Below are positions 29,646 to 33,511 of a stretch of 33,511 nucleotides of DNA, in pieces; positions within the stretch are counted from its first letter, which is position 1; every line of letters begins with the position of its first letter. Position numbers and translations under genes: made by a program. The notes under the pieces are model-generated. The model saw only the letters and a program-made list of their open reading frames with translations, did no database searches and was not told where the DNA came from. Source of the DNA: Pseudomonadota bacterium. GTDB lineage: Bacteria; Pseudomonadota; Gammaproteobacteria; Steroidobacterales; Steroidobacteraceae. Where the stretch lies: the NCBI GenBank assembly GCA_023433515.1, contig JAEZCN010000139.1, positions 1-33,511 of the forward strand. The letters run 5' to 3'.

Positions 29646-30923
29646 ATGATCAAGTCTCTCTCAGTCCTCGCGCTCGCGGCGACGGCCGCGATCCCGGCGG
29701 CCAACGCCGGCGTCTGCCCCACTCCCATCGACGGGAACCGCGAGGTCATCGTCGAATGGAACAACCTGCTCGAAACCACGGTGCCCAATTCGGCCGGTGT
29801 CACGCTGCCGCGCTATTACGCGATGATGCACATCGCGATGTTCGACGCGGTCAACTCGCGCGACAGCGACTACCAACCCTATCGCACGAAGGTGCCCACC
29901 TGGTGTGACGCTTCAATGGAAGCTGCGGCCGCGCAAGCCGCACATGACGTGCTCGTCGCGCTGCTGCCCGCGAGCAAGGCCACCTACGACGCCGCGCTCG
30001 AAGCCCGACTCGCGCCGATCCAGAAGGGTCGCGCGAAGCTCGGCACCGATCTCGGCAAGGAAGTCGCGCGGCAGATCCTGCAATGGCGCACGAACGACGG
30101 CTGGGAGACTCCGCAGTCGTTCAATCCGCCGCCACTGCCCGGTGTCTGGCGCCCGACTCCGCCGAACTTCCCCAACGCCGCGTTCGTGCAGGCGGGCGAC
30201 GCGAAGCCCTTCGGCCTGCCGACTCCTTACTACTACCTGCCGCGTCGTGCCCCGGAGCTCGACTCGCAGGAGTACGCGGATGCGGTCAACGACATCAAGG
30301 CGATCGGCGGAGCGACCAGCCCGGTGCGCACGCCCGAGCAGACGCGGCTCGCGCACGCCTGGGCTTCGGTCAACTATCGCCAGCAGTGGTCGGCGATCTG
30401 GAACAACGTCACGCGCGACACCGCGCGCTCGCAGGGCCTCGGCCTCGTCGAGACCGCGCGCCTCTTCGCGCTGCTGAACGCCACGATCCACGACAGCCTG
30501 CAGACCTCGCAGGCGAGCAAGTTCGTCTACCAGCTGTGGCGCCCGGTGACCGCGATCCAGAAGGCCGATGAAGACATGAACGACGCCACGGTCGCCGATC
30601 CGACCTGGATGCCGCTGCTAACTACCCCGCCGTACCCGTCCTACGCGGGCAACATGGCCTGCATCGGCGCGGGAGCCGCGCGTTCGCTCGCGTTGTTCTT
30701 CGGCACGAACGACATTCCGGTGACGGCGCGCTGGACCGGCATCAACGGCAATTCGGACGTCGCCATGTCGTATCCCGGGTTCTGGCAGCTCGGCGAAGCG
30801 CAGGCCGTGAGCCGCGAATACGGCGGCATCCACTATCGCTTCGACACGACGGCGAGCCAGGAGGCGTGCCCGAAAGTGGCCGCGTACATCTTCTCGAAAT
30901 ACGCGCGTCCGAAAGCGGACTGA
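29646..30923 (+). CDS. Vanadium-haloperoxidase-like (PAP2 superfamily) exported protein with altered active site
   Basis: A 425-residue protein with signal peptide MIKSLSVLALAATAAIPAANA. The helical architecture and motifs match vanadium-dependent haloperoxidases: KFVYQLWRP (Lys292 and Arg299, seven apart) and SREYGGIHYRFD (Arg390 and His396, six apart, where His396 would bind vanadate or form the phosphoenzyme). The middle PSGH motif is replaced: PPYPSYAGNMACIG (328-341) aligns AGNM to PSGH, so the acid-base His is Met and the Ser and Gly are also lost. A haloperoxidase reaction is therefore doubtful. The protein may be a phosphatase variant or bind another oxyanion. Confidence 0.8.
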   Translation: MIKSLSVLALAATAAIPAANAGVCPTPIDGNREVIVEWNNLLETTVPNSAGVTLPRYYAMMHIAMFDAVNSRDSDYQPYRTKVPTWCDASMEAAAAQAAHDVLVALLPASKATYDAALEARLAPIQKGRAKLGTDLGKEVARQILQWRTNDGWETPQSFNPPPLPGVWRPTPPNFPNAAFVQAGDAKPFGLPTPYYYLPRRAPELDSQEYADAVNDIKAIGGATSPVRTPEQTRLAHAWASVNYRQQWSAIWNNVTRDTARSQGLGLVETARLFALLNATIHDSLQTSQASKFVYQLWRPVTAIQKADEDMNDATVADPTWMPLLTTPPYPSYAGNMACIGAGAARSLALFFGTNDIPVTARWTGINGNSDVAMSYPGFWQLGEAQAVSREYGGIHYRFDTTASQEACPKVAAYIFSKYARPKAD

Positions 30924-30948
30924 CCGATCGAATCGTTTCGAAGACGCA

Positions 30949-30983
30949 ACCGGAAGGGCTTGGCAACACCAGGTCCTTCCGGT
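30949..30983. other. Long hairpin between haloperoxidase-like and arginase-like genes
   Basis: ACCGGAAGG (30949-30957) pairs perfectly with CCTTCCGGT (30975-30983), and CTTGG/CCAGG continues the stem inside. It starts 25 bases after the upstream stop. No U-tract follows directly; CTATAAAACAAAA comes next. Likely a transcription end or mRNA-protecting hairpin. Confidence 0.5.
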
Positions 30984-31026
30984 CTATAAAACAAAAGTCG
31001 CATGGACTTCATGCACTTCCGGTTTC

Positions 31027-31848
31027 ATGCTCCTTCGAGCTGTGAAATCGCCCAATCTCATCGTTTATCGCGGTTGCGCGGGGGACCGGAATGTCCGCGC
31101 GCTCGTCGGGGCTCAACTGGTGGGCAACGCGCTCTCCGGCAAGCTCAACGTGACGCCTACCTACGTGGGCACACCCCACGACCCGCAGCGACTGCCCTGG
31201 GACCGCGAGCTCGCGATCGCACGCGGCGACCTGCGCACGCTGGCCTCGGTCTTCGACCAGGTCATGGCGAAGAATCACACCGTCATCACGACCATGGGCC
31301 GCTGCGCGGCCGGCCTCGCGACGATCCCCGTGATCGCCAGGCGGAGGCCGGACGCCTGCATCATCTGGCTCGATGCGCATGGCGAGCGGGCCGCGCACGA
31401 TTCCCGGCCGCAGCCCAACCTGGGTGGCATGGTGCTCACGGGCGCCGCCGGCATGTGGGACAGCGGCCTGGGCAGCGGACTATCGCTGTCCAACGTCGTC
31501 CTGGTCGGGGCGCGCGACCTCGAACCGCACGAGCAAAAGCTCGTCGACGACGGGCGGCTGAATCACGTGAACGTCGGAGCCGAATTGCCGGCGCGGCTGC
31601 GCGCGGCGATCGCCCGCCGCCCCGTCTACGTGCACATCGACTGTGACGTGTCGGAAGACGCCATTGGCCTGCCGCTCGAGACCGTTCGCTCCATCGCGGA
31701 AGTAATCGCCGAGCACGAGGTCATCGGCGTCGAGATCGCCGAATTCGAATCCGAATGGTCAGAGGACCACCCTGCTTCCGCGAAGCCGCTGCTCGACGCA
31801 CTGACTCCGCTGTTCGCCGCGAACCAGGCCGAGAGACGCTCGGCTTAA
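31027..31848 (+). CDS. Arginase/agmatinase-fold protein with altered metal site
   Basis: A 273-residue alpha/beta protein of the ureohydrolase superfamily. IIWLDAHGE (Asp116, His118, Glu120) matches the DAHxD metal motif with Asp to Glu, VHIDCDVSED (Asp205, Asp207) matches the second DxD motif, and IAEFESEW carries the late conserved Glu. The first motif, normally GGDHS with a manganese-binding His, is TMGRCAAG (residues 89-96), so that ligand is missing or replaced by Cys93. It may bind one metal only, act on another substrate, or be inactive. It stands alone. Whether it acts on arginine, agmatine or, as in some members, formiminoglutamate cannot be told. Confidence 0.78.
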   Translation: MLLRAVKSPNLIVYRGCAGDRNVRALVGAQLVGNALSGKLNVTPTYVGTPHDPQRLPWDRELAIARGDLRTLASVFDQVMAKNHTVITTMGRCAAGLATIPVIARRRPDACIIWLDAHGERAAHDSRPQPNLGGMVLTGAAGMWDSGLGSGLSLSNVVLVGARDLEPHEQKLVDDGRLNHVNVGAELPARLRAAIARRPVYVHIDCDVSEDAIGLPLETVRSIAEVIAEHEVIGVEIAEFESEWSEDHPASAKPLLDALTPLFAANQAERRSA

Positions 31849-31873
31849 GGGCGATCGCCCTGCCTTCGCATAC

Positions 31874-31891
31874 CTATCCCTAAAGGGATAG
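31874..31891. other. Short perfect hairpin CTATCCCT-AA-AGGGATAG
   Basis: An 18-base self-complementary sequence 26 bases after the arginase-like stop. It may help end that transcript, although no T-run follows. Confidence 0.4.
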
Positions 31892-31922
31892 CCGCCACCC
31901 ACGCTAACGAGACCCTGAGTTT

Positions 31923-31953
31923 GGCCCGCCCGGTGAATGTCCGTCGGGCGGCC
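31923..31953 (+). other. Hairpin in the leader of the RND operon
   Basis: GGCC-C-GCCCG (31923-31932) pairs with CGGGC-GGCC (31945-31953), leaving one bulged C, with a loop of about 12 bases. It lies about 45 bases before the adaptor start. It could be a terminator of incoming transcription or a leader regulatory structure. Confidence 0.4.
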
Positions 31954-31995
31954 TCGAGCACACCATGTGCATCACAAACCCGGGAGAAAAACCTC

Positions 31996-33162
31996 GTGCA
32001 GAAATCGCTCAAGCTGATCGCCTTTTCGCTCCTCATCGCGTCGCTGTCCGCCTGCGCGCGCAACGAGGCCGCGGAGGCGCCGGCCGCGCCGCCGGCCGTG
32101 GAAGCCGCGAAGGTCGTCACGAAGTCCATCACCGAGTTCGACGAATTCACGGGTCGTTTCGAGGCGGTCGAACGAGTCGAAGTGCGTCCGCGCGTTTCGG
32201 GCTACGTCACTTCGGCGCGCTTCCAGCAGGGCCACGAGGTGAAGAAGGGCGATATCCTCTACGTGATCGACCCGCGCCCCTACCAGGCCACGCTCAAACA
32301 CGCGCAGGCCGAGCTCTCGCGGGCGCGCACGCAGCTCAAGCTCGCGCAGTCCGAGCGCGAGCGCGCCGACCGGCTGATCGGGAAGCGCGCCATCTCTCAG
32401 GAGGAATACGACGAGCGCATTTCCGGCAGCGAACAGGCGAGCGCGAATCTCGCCGCCGCGGAAGCCGCGGTCGAATCCGCGGCGCTCGATCTCTCGTTCA
32501 CGGAAGTGCGCGCGCCGATCTCGGGCCTGGTCGGGCGCGCCGAGATCACCGCCGGCAATCTCGTCACCGCCGGGCAGACGCTGCTCACCACGCTCGTCTC
32601 GATCGATCCAATCTACGTCTCGTTCGACGGCAACGAGCAGGTGTATCTCAAGTACGTCGGCATGGATCTGCGCGGCGAGCGCAAGAGCTCGCGCACGGCG
32701 CCGAACCCGGTGTGGGCCGGCCTCGCCGATGAAAAGGGACACCCGCACGAGGGACACATGGTGTTCCTCGACAACTCGCTGAACGCCGAGACCGGCACGA
32801 TTCACGCGCGCGGACTGTTCAAGAACCCCGACCGACGCTTCACTCCCGGAATGTTCGCGCGCGTGAAGCTGGTCGGCAGTGCTGAATACGACGCACTGCT
32901 CATCAACGACAGCGCCGTCGGCACCGACCAGAGCGTCAAGTACGTACTCAAGGTCGGCAAGGACAACACGGTCGAGTACACCCCCGTGAAGCTCGGCCCG
33001 CTGATCGACGGACTGCGCGTCGTGCGCGAAGGCCTGCACGCGGACGACGTGATCCTGGTCCGTGGCCTGCAGCAGGTGCGCCCCGGCATGCCGGTCGCGC
33101 CGCAACTCGTCGCCATGGGCGAACGCCTGCGCCGCGGAAATACGCTGGTGGCCCAGCAGTGA
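31996..33162 (+). CDS. RND efflux periplasmic adaptor lipoprotein (AcrA/MexE type)
   Basis: A 388-residue membrane-fusion protein. The GTG at 31996 follows GGGAG and gives a lipoprotein signal with Cys20 in the lipobox (LIASLSAC). The upstream reading from 31921 is not protein-like. Domains in order: beta-barrel start, lipoyl half (VEVRPRVSGYVTSARFQQGH, DILYVIDPRPY), alpha-helical hairpin (about 95-155, LSRARTQLKLAQSERERADR), second lipoyl half (FTEVRAPISGLVGRAEITAG), beta barrel and membrane-proximal domain (GMFARVKLVG). It links the inner-membrane pump to an outer-membrane channel. Its stop overlaps the pump start (GTGA). Confidence 0.93.
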   Translation: MQKSLKLIAFSLLIASLSACARNEAAEAPAAPPAVEAAKVVTKSITEFDEFTGRFEAVERVEVRPRVSGYVTSARFQQGHEVKKGDILYVIDPRPYQATLKHAQAELSRARTQLKLAQSERERADRLIGKRAISQEEYDERISGSEQASANLAAAEAAVESAALDLSFTEVRAPISGLVGRAEITAGNLVTAGQTLLTTLVSIDPIYVSFDGNEQVYLKYVGMDLRGERKSSRTAPNPVWAGLADEKGHPHEGHMVFLDNSLNAETGTIHARGLFKNPDRRFTPGMFARVKLVGSAEYDALLINDSAVGTDQSVKYVLKVGKDNTVEYTPVKLGPLIDGLRVVREGLHADDVILVRGLQQVRPGMPVAPQLVAMGERLRRGNTLVAQQ

Positions 33163-33511
33163 AATTCTCCAGCTACTTCATCGACCGGCCGGTCTTCGCG
33201 ACCGTGCTCTCCGCGTTCATCCTGATCGCGGGAGCCATCGCGCTGTTCAAACTACCGGTCAGCGAGTACCCGGAAGTGGTGCCGCCCTCGGTCGTGGTGC
33301 GCGCGAACTACCCGGGCGCGAACCCGCGCGTCATCTCCGAAACGGTGGCCGCGCCGCTCGAGCAGGAAATCGTCGGCGTCGAGGACATGCTCTACATGTC
33401 CTCGCAGTCGACGATGGACGGCACGCTGGCGATCACGGTGACGTTCGCGATCGGCACCGACATCGACAAGGCCCAGGTGCAGGTGCAGAACCGCGTGGCC
33501 CAGGCGCTGCC
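33159..33511 (+). CDS. RND efflux pump, HAE1 family (truncated by window end)
   Basis: The first 117 residues of an AcrB-type inner-membrane transporter, starting at GTG 33159: KFSSYFIDRPVFATVLSAF with the first membrane helix, then the porter-domain start VVVRANYPGANPRVISE and SSQSTMDGTLAITVTFAIGT, both standard in HAE1 pumps. It overlaps the adaptor stop by four bases. It exports hydrophobic drugs or toxic compounds using the proton gradient. The remaining roughly 900 residues lie outside the window. Confidence 0.93.
   Translation, partial: MKFSSYFIDRPVFATVLSAFILIAGAIALFKLPVSEYPEVVPPSVVVRANYPGANPRVISETVAAPLEQEIVGVEDMLYMSSQSTMDGTLAITVTFAIGTDIDKAQVQVQNRVAQAL

Noticed and set aside
1..33511. 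CRISPR arrays, rRNA genes, prophage modules and riboswitches
   Set aside because: No regularly spaced direct repeats, rRNA segments, phage structural genes or recognisable riboswitch cores were seen on either strand.

Overview
This is a dense, high-GC (roughly two-thirds G+C by eye) chromosomal window from a proteobacterium. A PEP-CTERM protein, a REP-associated transposase with its palindromes, the HutF/HutG form of histidine degradation, an RND efflux operon and abundant GTG starts together suggest a Gammaproteobacterium of the Steroidobacterales/Xanthomonadales kind. That placement is inference, since no rRNA or taxon-specific marker is present. Genes are packed tightly on both strands. 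Several convergent pairs touch or overlap, and no gene-free stretch exceeds about 250 bases.

Layout, left to right. Positions 1-8.4 kb: a truncated YCII/DGPF protein, a tRNA-Asn with a good promoter, a DUF1993 protein, a secreted CehA/McbA-like PHP-type protein, a small helical protein, a second YCII paralogue, a DUF4097 repeat protein, an SRAP (HMCES/YedK) DNA-protein crosslink protein, a GNAT acetyltransferase, a membrane protein and a secreted GH5-like glycosidase. 8.35-11.8 kb: a small remnant resembling an HTH antitoxin, an exported esterase, a META-domain lipoprotein, an LRAT-domain protein, and a cytochrome b / cytochrome c' pair. 11.96-15.78 kb: a DUF1587/1592/1588/1585 haem protein followed at once by a Tat-exported DUF1552 protein. 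15.77-16.77 kb: a RAYT transposase bracketed by 32-bp inverted REP-like palindromes. 16.8-19.4 kb: a PEP-CTERM protein with terminator, GTP cyclohydrolase I, an Hpt-domain protein and a small lipoprotein.

19.4-24.5 kb is a histidine-utilisation locus. hutF is divergent from hutI-hutG-hutU, whose genes overlap by four bases each. Urocanate is hydrated by HutU, the ring is opened by HutI, formiminoglutamate is deiminated by HutF, and formylglutamate is hydrolysed by HutG. Histidase (hutH) and a regulator are not in the window. hutF and hutI are only 27 bp apart, and both starts sit 8 bases from -10-like boxes, which suggests overlapping leaderless promoters.

24.5-33.5 kb: a DUF222/HNH endonuclease, two small envelope-type proteins, a tandem DUF1428 protein, an MNIO (DUF692) enzyme with its DUF2063 (HvfC-like) partner and an upstream 61-codon gene, a vanadium-haloperoxidase-like protein with an altered active site, an arginase-fold protein with an altered metal site, and the start of an RND efflux operon (adaptor lipoprotein plus truncated pump).

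The best candidate for something undescribed is the MNIO/DUF2063 pair. It lacks the usual DUF2282-type precursor and DoxX gene, and it carries substitutions relative to the HvfB/BufB pattern as I remember it. The small two-cysteine gene just upstream is a possible, unproven, substrate.
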